Below, one piece after another: positions 1-10,330 of a stretch of DNA of 64,000 nucleotides. A model generated the notes under the pieces. That model did not search any database and was not told the DNA's origin. It saw nothing but the letters and a program-made list of their open reading frames with translations. Numbering within the stretch: position 1 is the stretch's first letter; each line of letters begins with the position of its first letter. This DNA is from Serinus canaria (Eukaryota; Chordata; Aves; Passeriformes; Fringillidae), in the NCBI RefSeq assembly GCF_022539315.1, contig NC_066313.1, forward strand, positions 71,241,934-71,305,933. Reading direction: 5' to 3'. A program made the position numbers and the translations under genes.

Positions 1-3000
1 TTTTCTAAATTCCAGTTTGTTTTGATACTAAGCTAAATGGTGGTCGGGACATTCCTCAGACTCAGATGCTAAATGATAAGGCTTAGCTGTAACTGCACAG
101 TTAATGTATTCTTTGGGACAGAATAACTGTGGTCAGGATTTGTGCTACTGGTCTCTGCTAACTGCTCTGTTGTACCTGGGTACTACCGAAGACAGGGAAT
201 TGTGAAGGACTGAAATCATCCCAGGAACCATACTAACAATTTGACTGCAGAGAGTTATGTTTTACTGCCTCATAACACCATCATCTTGACTCCATTAACC
301 CGATGAACAGAGGTTAATGCATTTCAGTGTTTGTCAGTGAGCCTGGAGGATGCATTGATTCAATGGATGTCAGAAGCTTAGCAGCTGTACTGATGGTATT
401 TCCCTGAGAGATTCTGAAATGCTCGTGGGGATTTTTTGTCAAGTCTCAAACACTGTTCTTTTGTTTGTTGCATCTTGTGGTGGCTGCAACCATTCTGGAA
501 TCTGGCAGAGACATATCTAGCTTGATGTGACTCTTCATTTGCATACACATTTATTTCCCTTTCATACATCTTATAGTCAAATATACAATATATTTCTAGA
601 CATTAACTTTTGATTTTCTTGTCAGTTAGTAGTACAAATAGGATCAGGGAAAAAAAATGTGTAGTTAAACAGCAATAAAGGAATATGATTCAAGACTCAT
701 CTACTATGAATTTAAATTTATTTAAATTCCAGCTTTAACATGAAAAATTCAATAAAGTTAATTCATTTAGAATTATTAGTATTAATTCAAATTTTCTATG
801 TTTAGAAGCTCAGTTACTTCTCTTTTTAAATTCTGGTTATGAACGTAAACAAATTCTGATGGGATCTCTCACACCAAAAATCATTTAAAAGTGTGAATAC
901 TTATTAAAAATGTATTTGGAAGTAAAACTACCAAGAGGAAAGTAAAAAAAAAAAGGTATTACTTTTTCAGGAATATATTTAAGATATTTGTCAGCTGTTC
1001 ATTCATAAGGCAAAAGAATGAAATGAAATACAGGGAAAATTAAAAAAATAAGGTATTTTTCTGTCATAACAGTAAAAAAACACACCACATAGAATAATTA
1101 ATTTTTATTAGCTTCAATTTGTTGTTAATTTAAATCTGTAAACTGGATTCCTAGTGCTTGCACTTCAGATAAAATCAAATATACCTGATACATAGAAGTG
1201 AATGTATGACTTTGATGTCAATGTTCTCTCAAATTAAGTACATTAATTTGTAAAGATGATGAAATGGAGGCATAGTTTATACATATAAGTATATAAATGT
1301 TTGATTTAGGGCTATTTGGAGTGTTTTGCCAGAATTATAATTCTGTATCACAGTGATTATACTGAGTTTAAACACAAACAGCTCCATAAGTTTGGTGTAC
1401 TTGGGACATTTATTAACTGATTAGGATGTTTTGTAGGGCTACTTTGGGGATGACACTGATTGGATGTACTTTAAAGTACTTTACTTCCTGAAATTTGGAG
1501 TGAAAGTCGTCTAAGACAGTCACGCTCCAGCCCTTTAATTGAACTTGAGAAGATGCAGAAAAAAAAAAATATTCCAGAAGAAATGCAGAAATGAAGAACC
1601 CAAAATATAGTCAGGATCAGCTGGAGAAGTGGGGTGGATTCATTGGCTCTGGCTTTTCTGCTTGTGTGTGTGGTTGATTTCTTTCCAGTATCTACCTCTT
1701 AGTCTCAGATATTCTATGGCTAACCTAACCTGTTAGTGGGAGTCTACTTCAGCATTGTCATACTAGTAGCAAGAGAGCAGTATTGGAAAAGACGGATTGA
1801 CATCTTTATACTGCCTTTTACACTCTGTTACATAGACATTGAAGACAGCAAGTATTAGTTGTTATGCAAAATTAATTCCAATACACTTCCCTGCCTTCCC
1901 CTCTTCTCTCTCTTACTTTGCTGGCCTCAGATAACTTCCTCGTTTCCCTTTTGATCTTTCCTGATTATACCACTTTATGGATTTTGCTCAGACCTTGAGA
2001 ATATATCCCAGCTATTTCAGCTGATTTAGTTCTGCATTTGCCTTCTAAACTCTTTTATTTATTGTTGTTGCTTTGTTTTGAGTTTCTAACTTTTTTCAAT
2101 TATTCCACATATGGAAATCAACCTGTTTAAAAAGTCTACTTCAGCAAAATACCTGTGAATCTAACTCATCTGCCTCTCACCCCTTATCTCTCTTAACCTG
2201 ATAAAGCTAAACTCTCGTTATCTCACTTATATAATTCTGATAAATTCACTTGAGCCCAAAAAAATCAGGATATTCAATTACTTGGAATATCTTGTCAAAA
2301 CTCAATTTCTATCAAGTTAAGTTCATTATACTGCAGAAGTTAACAGATAAAATCACAGATCTACTTATCAGTATGTTCCTATTGATCAAAAGCTGTCTTC
2401 AGTAAATTCAGTAGGGTTTTCAAAGTGCCAGGATTCCATATTAACATTAACATCATCTTGACACTTTGCTTTTCATGTTAGCAAATTTTAATGTGAATTT
2501 AATTGCATTGATTTTTTTTTTTTATCTGCATTCTTCATTGTCAATATAGTTTAAACTTGATGTGTACCAGGAAGAAGGAAAGGAAATTAGCTCCTAAAGC
2601 AAATCCAAAGGTCTTTCTTTTTTATGTATCACCTTAAGAAAATTAAATGTCAGAAACAAATGTAGAAAAAGCAAATCAGGATTTTAACTTTCTTTAAAAG
2701 ATCTCAATTTTCTATAGTAAATGTGAGTAAATAAAATTAAATTTTTTTCTTCTTCAAATTACATATTGATTTATTATGTCACATTTTCGTAAAGAACTGA
2801 AAATAAAAACATTACAGTATCCATTTCAAAACCATAGAGGGGAAAAAAAAAGTATTAATACCGTTACTTAGAGGGACACAGCAAATTTCTAAAGAATAGT
2901 ACTAGCAGGTTCCAAATATTCCTTCTGTTGTCCATTTATAAGACAAAACTCTTAAGTCACAAAGCTCTAGTATCTCTCTTTTGCCTTTTAATAAAGTGAA

Positions 3001-3172
3001 CAAAGTACTTTCAGAATAGAGGATCAAAACTACAAAGATATATAGAGACATTAGAAACAGCATTTTAAAATGAGATTTCATACCCAATAAAACCCTTCAT
3101 TTTTGATTGCTTTCTTGACAGACTTTTTTTGTCTAAATGAGGTATGTAATAATGAAACAAAAAATATGAATC

Positions 3173-3196
3173 TTATTTATTTATCTATTTATTTTT
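3173..3196. repeat. (TTTA)n-like microsatellite
   Basis: Short run of TTAT/TTTA units with one interruption (TCTA). Ordinary simple repeat. Confidence 0.7.
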
Positions 3197-4148
3197 CTAC
3201 CACAAGCTCTAAACAAACTGTGATCACAAGCAGTATTAGACTATGTAAAGGTAACCTACACTGTTTGAAATGATACTGAATAGAAGTAGATAGAACAATC
3301 TCCACTAATGTGTTTGCAGCAATTGTTTGAGATGGAAGATAAGGGCAGAGAAAAGGACAAAGTCTCTGAAAAACCTCATAAACTAACTATGAGGTTCAGT
3401 CTTTAGAACACCATTAATGGACTGAATTGAATTTTTTATATCAGCACTCCTGTCTCTTCCCTGCTTTGTGATTCCATACCACAGGTTCACAGGATCAGTA
3501 GGTCTGTGAGCTTCTCAAACCTCTCACCTGGCTCACAGTCCAAGAAGCAGGAGATTAGACAGCAGTTTCATTACGTTACCCTTATAAACAACTGTGCCAC
3601 AGCCATGTAGTGCAAGCACACATTCATTACAGGACTAGGTTCCCCTCACCATCACCTGTCCTGATGCCTTTATCAGGACTTTCAATCTTTTGAAGATGTT
3701 CAGTGTACGTATACGTGCATAAGTACAATTGTTGGATCACGCATAGGTATACTTGAACATAGTTAAATGTAGCGATAATTTGCATCAATCCAGTAGCCAG
3801 ACACATACCATTAAAAATTCTTCAGGAGTTCTCACACTGAATTTTTTTTCTCTAATTTTCTAATGGAATTTTCTTTTTGTGCACTTCAAATTATTCAGGC
3901 ATTTATTTATCCGAGTGGAGCTGGGAGAAACTGAAATATATTCTATGACTGGTTTTAGTTTGCTATGATTCTATATTTTCCTATGTATCTAGAGATTTAG
4001 AGGATATTTGCATAAAACTCTATGTCCATGTTGCTGAATTGTCTCTCTACATTCAATAAAACCTAAGGCAATATTTAGAGTACTATTGCTCTACGTGTGA
4101 ATGTAGAAAGAACTGACAGAAGAAAATTCTCTGAAACAATGATTTGGT

Positions 4149-4170
4149 GTTGTAGGTACCTACCTACAAC
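4149..4170. repeat. Short perfect palindrome
   Basis: Ten-base arms, GTTGTAGGTA and its reverse complement, separated by CC. Small cruciform-capable site with no assigned function. Confidence 0.7.
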
Positions 4171-4951
4171 AAAACTGTTTCAAAACATTTTTGCTGTCAT
4201 GACTTTTTATGATTTATTTAGAAATTATGCTAAACTTTTTCACATTTTGAAGTGTATGGTGATTTTTCCACAGAAAATATTCTGTTCTGGAATTTGAATT
4301 GTCATATGAAAAAACAGAAAAATGTAATCTCTAAAGCAGTTAACCTAAGCAACAGATTTTAAGGAGTCATGGGAAGTTTGCAGAAACTCAATAGAATGAA
4401 AAAAAAAAACCAGCCAACCATGTTAAGAGAGCTATCTTATACCAGTAAACAGTGTTACATAACATTAGCCTGGAGCTATGTTAACTTCAAAATATAGATG
4501 TATACATTTAACTTTCCAAGACATTTCCAGACAAGTTTAAGTTTCACAAATATAACACTTCTACTGTTGCCTGAGAGTGAAAATGTGGAAATTTTTTGTT
4601 TGTAGGGTTTGTTTTTTTCCCAGACAAGTTTGATAGAAATTCTGTTTGTTATATTAAACTAAGGACTTCTAATAAGATATTGCTTTTACTTTCCTATGAA
4701 TGTCTATGGACTACACGATAACTTGCCCATTAGAACTTGTTCTATGTCCTGGGGAAAAAAAAAAGATGTAATCGTGCAAAAATTATTTTTAACTGTAGTT
4801 ATTGGCAATTAGTATACAGGTGAATGTAGAAAAGAGAAAGAATGGAAAGGACATTTTTAAGACAACTTTTAACAAATGTGAAAGAGGAACATGGGGAATG
4901 CACAGTGTTTGTGATTAACAGAAACACAAGGGAAGAGAAAAAGTGTGAGTG

Positions 4952-4957
4952 GTCTAT
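4952..4957. repeat. Target-site duplication, left copy
   Basis: GTCTAT immediately before the LTR terminus TGTCGC; identical to 5247-5252. Confidence 0.85.
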
Positions 4958-5246
4958 TGTCGCTACAGAACCCGAAAGAACACAGGCGCACAGCACTGCT
5001 CCAAGGTGAAGAACAAAAGAAGAAGTTTATTTCTTGACTCCAACATTTATAGTTTTCCAAAAGTGACAGTGGATTGGAGGGTGACAGTGCCATCTCTACA
5101 ATGCCACTGGGCAAACCAACAGTCTATTAAGTCTCTCCTCCTCCGTAAAGGAATGCAAAATAATGTGTTATCTACGGAAAGAGTGTGAGAAAGTTCTGTA
5201 CAAGAACATCAGAAGACTTAGAAAATCCTAGAAAATCAGGGCGACA
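4958..5246 (-). mobile_element. Solo LTR of an endogenous retrovirus (class II/ERVK-like)
   Basis: The element is 289 bp. It begins TGTCGC and ends GCGACA, a perfect 6-bp terminal inverted repeat. It is flanked by identical 6-bp target-site duplications, GTCTAT at 4952-4957 and 5247-5252. A 6-bp duplication is typical of class II (beta/alpha-like) bird retroviruses. On the minus strand a TATAAA box (5046-5051) is followed after only about 15 bases by an AATAAA signal (5026-5031). That implies a very short R region, as in alpharetroviral LTRs. No internal retroviral sequence lies next to it, so it is probably a solo LTR left by recombination. A related LTR with the same layout lies at 40957-41261. 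Confidence 0.85.
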
Positions 5247-5252
5247 GTCTAT
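5247..5252. repeat. Target-site duplication, right copy
   Basis: GTCTAT immediately after the LTR terminus GCGACA; identical to 4952-4957. Confidence 0.85.
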
Positions 5253-6540
5253 TACTGTTGTGGCATTTTTGTTATACCTGAAATAAAAAACAGTGTTCAT
5301 TATTTTCAGAAGTATACTCAGTGTTAGACGTAACATATACAAAGGAAAAATGTATCTTATCTATTTCTTTCCTCATACAGGTAACTTCAGAGATACATGT
5401 TTAACTCTTCTCAATGGCGTTTAATTTCATCATTAAAACTAGAACCTATGCAATAAAAATGGTTTTAGAGACAGAAGAAATACTATGGTATTTCAGAGCT
5501 AATGTATAATATTAAATTTTCTGCTAAGCCTAATCTCTTAAGGTCTTATTTTAAAATACTTTACCCTTTTTAAATCAGCCTTGTGTGTGTAATGAGAGAA
5601 ACTAAATTTGATTGCAATGAGTACTGTGTAAGCTATAACAATAAAGCTGTAGTAAAACTATGTGGTAAAAATCTACCCATTCAGTTACACAAACTTCAGC
5701 AAAGGAATCAAATTTAGACATAGTAATAGTTAAATAATTTTACAGCTTTTTAGAATTGTTCATCCAGCAGAAGTAGCAAAGAGCAATAGCTTGCTTCAAA
5801 CTCATGATATAAGAATCCCTCATATACTTTTACTGTCTATTCCCCTCTCATCAGAGTTTTTCTACCAATCTTTATAAAGCATATATTCATGCCAACTTTA
5901 CGTCTTTCGGTACTTCAGGTTTCTATTAAATACAACAAACATGCTTTGGTCTGTTAGTAATTGGTCTTTTTATTTTGATTTGCTTGTTTTTTTACTTTCA
6001 TCCTCAGGTTCCCATGGCAGTTCTTTTTCACTCCTTTAAAGGACAAGGCCTAAATTATTCTTTTTTAATTATCTGAAACTTTATGATGCTCCAGATGTAC
6101 AATTTGTTATTAACGATATTTTTGTATTTCCCTTATGATTTTTCCTTCAAACTATTTCAAAAATTACTTGATATATCATTGACTTATAATACTGGCTCAT
6201 ACACTACAGAATGTTCAAATATTTTCAGAAGATCAAAACTTAGGACTCTGATCCTAAATAAAGATGTTTCATACAACTTCCAGATGGACTGATGTCTTCT
6301 TTCCCCTTTATTAGAGAAGCTAATAAGCTGCATTGCAGTGTTAAGATTGAGGCTTCTGAAATGTATAATATTTTTTTGTAAACCAAATTTATTGGTCTGG
6401 AACATTAGGTAGCTATTAAGAACAAAATGACCCTTCATGAAAAAAACTAGAGGTTTTTCATCACTTTTCTTTTTGTTACTTGTAATATAAAACATTCTAA
6501 CAACTATTTTTCACAGTACATGTGAAAAATTTCCCTATCT
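5253..6540. other. AT-rich stretch without a recognisable gene
   Basis: Only short open frames are present, the longest 103 codons on the minus strand near 6184-6495. None has a recognisable domain or codon pattern. No transposon is recognised. Confidence 0.55.
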
Positions 6541-6544
6541 ATGT

Positions 6545-7010
6545 GGCAGGATGTATCCCCCCACTCTCTACCACAGATAGCTGGTGCATATGAAAGACCC
6601 AGCAAGGGGTGTTACAGGTTTGGGAGGATGCTCATGCACCAAAAACTAAAGAAGTAGTCAGAATAGCAAAGCAAGTAAATTTTATTTGTTGTGTTAGAAA
6701 TTAAATAAATACACACCCCTGGATTTTGGAGAAGCCACTAAGCAGGAGGAAGAGATTGAGCATGGCTCCTGAGCAGGAGGGGAAGGAGGGCAGCACACCT
6801 TCAGGGCATCCCCTGAATGAAAACAATGTGCAGCATGTCATCCTCTCTCCTCCACCCCAGGACCACAACTTTTATCTTCTCCTAAGGAGTGGCCAGTTTC
6901 ATCATCATGTCACACAGGGCCATGAGATGGGGTCACAACGGCCCATGGTCACACCTCCATGCCAACAACAACTTGTATGTTGTTCCCCTTTCACAGAATG
7001 AATCCCATCA
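6545..7010 (-). mobile_element. Possible LTR fragment, family unknown
   Basis: This stretch is GC-richer than its flanks. On the minus strand it has an ATAAAA box (6870-6875) followed about 185 bases later by AATAAA (6681-6686), which is a plausible LTR order. It begins near a TGTGGCAGG at the left. I could not find convincing termini or target duplications, so both ends are approximate. It could equally be another old repeat. Confidence 0.35.
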
Positions 7011-7489
7011 GGTGACCAATACATAGTTTTGCTTCTGAAGGTTATTCCTACCAGCTAATGATAAGTTCTTCTACATTATCTTGTCAACATGCACAACCAC
7101 AGATGAAATATGTCAGGTCTCAAACACATCTTCTGTCCCTGACACAATGGGGTCATCTCTGATACCAAAAAGGCTCAGGCCCCAGCTAAGAATCAACATC
7201 TTGGGGATGCAGGTGTGGGAAGAGATAAAATAAATATTCCTGACTGAGAGACACTGTTTTACAAAGAAAATGAAAGACACAAGAATTATCACCTAGGCAG
7301 AAGTCTCCTACACACACTCTGATAAGCACTCAGGACTTCTCCAGGGAGTTTGGATGCAGATTCCAGAGTTACTTACCTGAAAATTGAGGGAGAGGATCTT
7401 GACGCGTGCCCCACCAAAAACTGAACAGCAGCATTCATTGAATCGCAAGTTATATTATTTCTTCAATAGCTGTAAAAAGTGCACCAGGC
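7011..7489. other. Unassigned stretch between a possible LTR and the satellite array
   Basis: Moderately GC-rich sequence with no gene or named repeat that I recognise. It may be the decayed edge of either neighbour. Confidence 0.4.
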
Positions 7490-8640
7490 ACACTGCAGCT
7501 GCAAAAGGCCTACCAGGGCTAGCATATCACTGCCCCAATATTGCTCCTTCCACACTTGTCTCCTGGGCACCAGCCTCACTTCACACCCATGCAGCTTTTC
7601 CTGCTCCAGCTAGGGTTAGGGTTATGTTTTGGGCTACGGTTCAGAAAACCACAAAGCCCAGAGCTCCAGGGACACTGAAGCTGCAAAAGGCCTGCCAAGG
7701 CCAGCAGGGCGCTGCCTCAACATTGCTCCATCCATTGCATTTCTCCTTTGCACCAGCTGCATCCCCATGTGGCTTTTCCTGCTCCTCATCGGGTTAGGGA
7801 TATGACTACCGTTAGAATTTTGCCTTGTGTCTTGGAGAAAAGTTTGGACAGAATATTTTTCACACAGTATCACATTCCTCTTAGTATGCATTTTTTAGTT
7901 TTAGTGTCCCTGGGTCTCTGTTCTTCGTGTTTTTCTCAAGCTTAACCCTAAGCATAATTCTAACCCTTGGCAGATTTATTAAAGCCAGCTCTTTGTCCAA
8001 GGCTGAGATACCTAGCACATGTGTGACGCCAGGTAGAGAGGTGTAGCGGAGCAATGCTGTAGCTGTACCATTCTCCCTTTTCAGTGTTTTTGGAACATCA
8101 GACTTAGTGGTTATTTCAACCCTTGCCCAAAGTAAATGCCTTACCAAAAGCTGAGCAGTAACAGAAAGTTTTTACTGAGAATCCCAGCATATGGGTGAGG
8201 TCAAGAAGAAAAGAATTAGGAGAGCATTCAATAGGCTGTGATCTGCTCTTATTTTGAAGAAAATTTGACAAAACCATGCCAAACTTAGACTTACAGAAAT
8301 TCCAAAATCAGGGGAAAAAAGCAGCCTTGGGCTACAGCAGGTTCAAAGGAGAAAGACAAGAAGCCATGTTTTGGCAATTCTGTGCTCCAGCCTTTTCAGC
8401 TGCAGTGTGCTTGAAGCTCTGGGCTTTGTGGTTTTCAGAATCTTAACCCTAGGCGGAACTCTAATCCTAGGCAGAGCAGTAAAAGCAGCCTTGGGCTAAG
8501 GCTGGCTCAAAGGAGAAAGGTGTGGAGGGAGCCATGTTGTGGCAGTTTTGTGTTCCTCTTTGGATGCCTTTTGCAGCTGCAGTGTGCCTGGAGCTCTGGG
8601 CTTTGTGGTTTGCGGAACCCTAACCCTAGCTGTAACTATC
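7490..8640. repeat. Degenerate satellite-like array with telomere-like motifs and an orientation switch
   Basis: Units of about 165-182 bp share a core reading, in one orientation, CAGCTGCAGTGTGC, then GGGCTTTGTGGTTT, then CCCTAACCCTAG. Reverse-orientation copies are anchored by ACACT at 7490-7494 and 7672-7676 (spacing 182) with TTAGGG-type motifs at 7614-7622 and 7791-7797. Forward copies are anchored by AGTGT at 7903, 8083, 8404 and 8581 (spacings 180, about 321, 177), each followed by a CCCTAA-like motif. The wider spacing fits a lost or decayed unit. A second shared block, AAAGCAGCCTTGGGCTA, recurs at about 8318 and 8482. The array therefore contains an inverted junction near 7800-7890. 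Open frames of up to 137 codons in the array are by-products of its GC content. Confidence 0.75.
7614..7622 (+). repeat. Telomere-like motif inside satellite unit
   Basis: A TAGGGTTAGGG-type stretch gives about one and a half copies of the vertebrate telomere hexamer. The matching site in the forward-orientation unit lies near 8624-8635 as CCCTAACCCTA. The recurrence shows that it belongs to the repeat unit and is not an isolated interstitial telomere. Confidence 0.7.
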
Positions 8641-8741
8641 TTTCTGTCTTCTTGTTTATATTCTCGGAGTTTTTCCACCAGAAAGAGAAAATTAAAATCT
8701 ATTTTATTTGAAAGAATGGCAATTAAAATTGTGCTGTCACA

Positions 8742-8883
8742 ACCAAATTCAGGTTGGATGGAATCTTGAGAGCTCTCCAGTCCAACCTCCCTCCCAGAGC
8801 AGGGGGAACTCTGAGGATGCCTGGGTATTTGTCCATTTGAATCTTGCAATCTCCAAGGAATGCAGCCTACCTCTGTAGACATC
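8742..8883 (-). mobile_element. CR1 LINE fragment (3' part), left half of a split copy
   Basis: The phrases TCCAGTCCAACCTCCCTCCC, CCAGAGCAGGGG and AATCTCCAAGGAATG are the reverse complement of the conserved CR1 3' untranslated region, as found in bird genomes. The element's 3' end lies at the left. It is interrupted at about 8883 by an LTR and appears to resume at about 9353. Heavily diverged, with no coding capacity. Confidence 0.7.
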
Positions 8884-9352
8884 TGTAGTCACTAACAGAG
8901 CATAGTTGTCCACCTCAAAACACTGCTAAAGCTAAAGGAAACCACCACAGATGGAAATTGAGATAAGCAGAGAAGGGAGGAATTTGTATCAGGAAGCCTC
9001 TAATTCCAGACCTAGTAAGGCCTGGAAGATCAGGGGTAAGATCTGGTTAGCACATCCTTGTTAATGCATCCAGAAAAAACCAATCCCTTTGTTGCAAACA
9101 GTGGGAAAGGAAGCATCTGCTCCTATACATATCATCCTAAGTTATTAGAATGACATCTGTGCCCTGTGGAGACCTGAAAGTTGGACTGTATAAAGGTGGT
9201 ACCACCAGAAGAACAACTCAGAAAACACCACCAAAAAGCTGGCTGGCCGGTTGATCTCTCTGTCTCTCTCTCCCTCTCCTCCCCATTTTTTCTATGTCTT
9301 TCTCTCTCTATCTTATCTTTACTATTAAATAAAACCCATGTTATTGACTTCA
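8884..9352 (+). mobile_element. LTR of an endogenous retrovirus inserted in a CR1
   Basis: Plus-strand order is a TATAAA box at 9189-9194, a long pyrimidine tract at 9254-9309, and AATAAA at 9328-9333, 19 bases before the terminal CA. The start TGTAGTCA mirrors the end TGACTTCA (7 of 8 bases as an inverted repeat), which supports 8884-9352. An alternative start at 8905 would give a perfect GCATA duplication (8900-8904 and 9353-9357), but that start lacks TG. No internal retroviral genes are adjacent, so this is a solo LTR. CR1 sequence on both sides shows it inserted after the CR1. The 160-codon open frame from 9181 runs out of the LTR into the CR1 and is not a gene. Confidence 0.65.
9254..9309 (+). 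repeat. (TC)n-rich pyrimidine tract in the LTR
   Basis: Interrupted CT repeats downstream of the LTR TATA box and upstream of AATAAA. Low complexity. Confidence 0.8.
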
Positions 9353-9620
9353 GCATATGGTCTCATATGTACTTTAATATGGTCAGAGGCATCTCCCACC
9401 AATCAGATCATATTAGTACCTTGATTGCCTTCATGACTCTTATTTCCAGTCAGAACCTCTCCTCTTTCAGCTTATGCCCTTGTCCTGCCACCAAGCAGGT
9501 CTGTGAACACCCTGACTCCTTCATTTCAGTGGCCTCCTCCCTCCTCATAGCCCCTCAGTGGGGCACTACTTTTAGGCTGTATTCAATCCCTGGGAAAATT
9601 TTGCCTAATTTTCCTTATCA
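9353..9620 (-). mobile_element. CR1 LINE fragment, right half of a split copy
   Basis: CAGAACCTCTCCTCTTTCAG followed by CTTATGCCCTTGTCCTGCCA is the reverse complement of the conserved CR1 segment that lies upstream of the part at 8742-8883. The order is what one continuous CR1 would show if the LTR were removed. The sequence fades out after about 9600. Confidence 0.65.
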
Positions 9621-9954
9621 CACATTTCTGGATACATGGAGGAATGGAACACTTTGGGAATAGTCCAAAGTGATAGACCTAAATAGACCTAAACAATGTG
9701 ATTGTCTTCTGCAGTAAAATAACTGGGTCAGTGGAGAAGGGGAGAGCAGAGTGAGAGTCACTGACTTTGAGTTCAGCAGTTTCCCATTCCTGAAGCCTAG
9801 CTGGTATATGACAATGTGGGTGAGAGAACAAGCAGAGGGGTAAAACACAGTATGAATGAAGGCAGCAGTTAAGGAGTTCGACTGCTTGTGAATGTGTCAG
9901 TATATGAAGGAGGAGATGTGTAATACATGAAAGAAACTAAAGAAAGTGCAGTAA
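9621..9954. other. Unassigned stretch
   Basis: AT-rich sequence without recognisable gene or repeat. Confidence 0.45.
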
Positions 9955-10330
9955 ATAGGTAAATACACTGTGGGCCTGCAGCAGCCCCACAGGACAAGGC
10001 TTCCTCAGGGTCAGGGGTGGTATCGGCCATCTAGGTCTGGCTGGAAATGGTTCAAGCCACTCAGAGATGGTTGGATTTTCCCTGTCCTCTTCTCATGTAG
10101 CTTCCGAATGGGAGCTGGTTTGGGGACTGCCTCTGACTGGCTGGGGCCAGTGACTTGACAGACATGGGTGGAGAAATATCAGCTCAGGGTAGGGGACACC
10201 AACACTGCCTCACAGAGGCTGCAGATGAGCTGACAACAGTCCAGGAAAGAAGAACTGCCAACCCAAAGCCTTGAGCAGGCTCTGAGATGGAGAGTGGTCA
10301 CACCAATGATTTCAGTGATTGCCTTCTACT
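9955..10330. other. GC-richer block of unknown origin
   Basis: About 370 bases clearly richer in G and C than the flanks. It contains GGCCTGCAGCAGCCCC, GGCTGGGGCCAG and similar words. No open frame longer than about 60 codons, no LTR signals in a sensible order, and no repeat I can name. It could be an old transposon fragment or a regulatory sequence. Confidence 0.4.

Larger units (their letters stand above)
1..4951. other. AT-rich stretch without a recognisable gene
   Basis: I see no exon, RNA gene or recognisable transposon here. The longest open frames are about 60-80 codons and resemble nothing I know. Visible items are homopolymer A/T runs, a TTTA-rich microsatellite at 3173-3196 and a short perfect palindrome at 4149-4170. 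A slightly more GC-rich stretch at about 3440-3680 has no feature I can name. Confidence 0.6.

Noticed and set aside
7384..7797. 137-codon open frame with alanine/proline-rich product
   Set aside because: Covers the satellite array. The repeated peptide words follow the DNA repeat and are also open on the other strand.
9181..9663. 160-codon open frame
   Set aside because: Begins inside an LTR, reads through a CT-repeat tract and continues into antisense CR1. No protein family is suggested.
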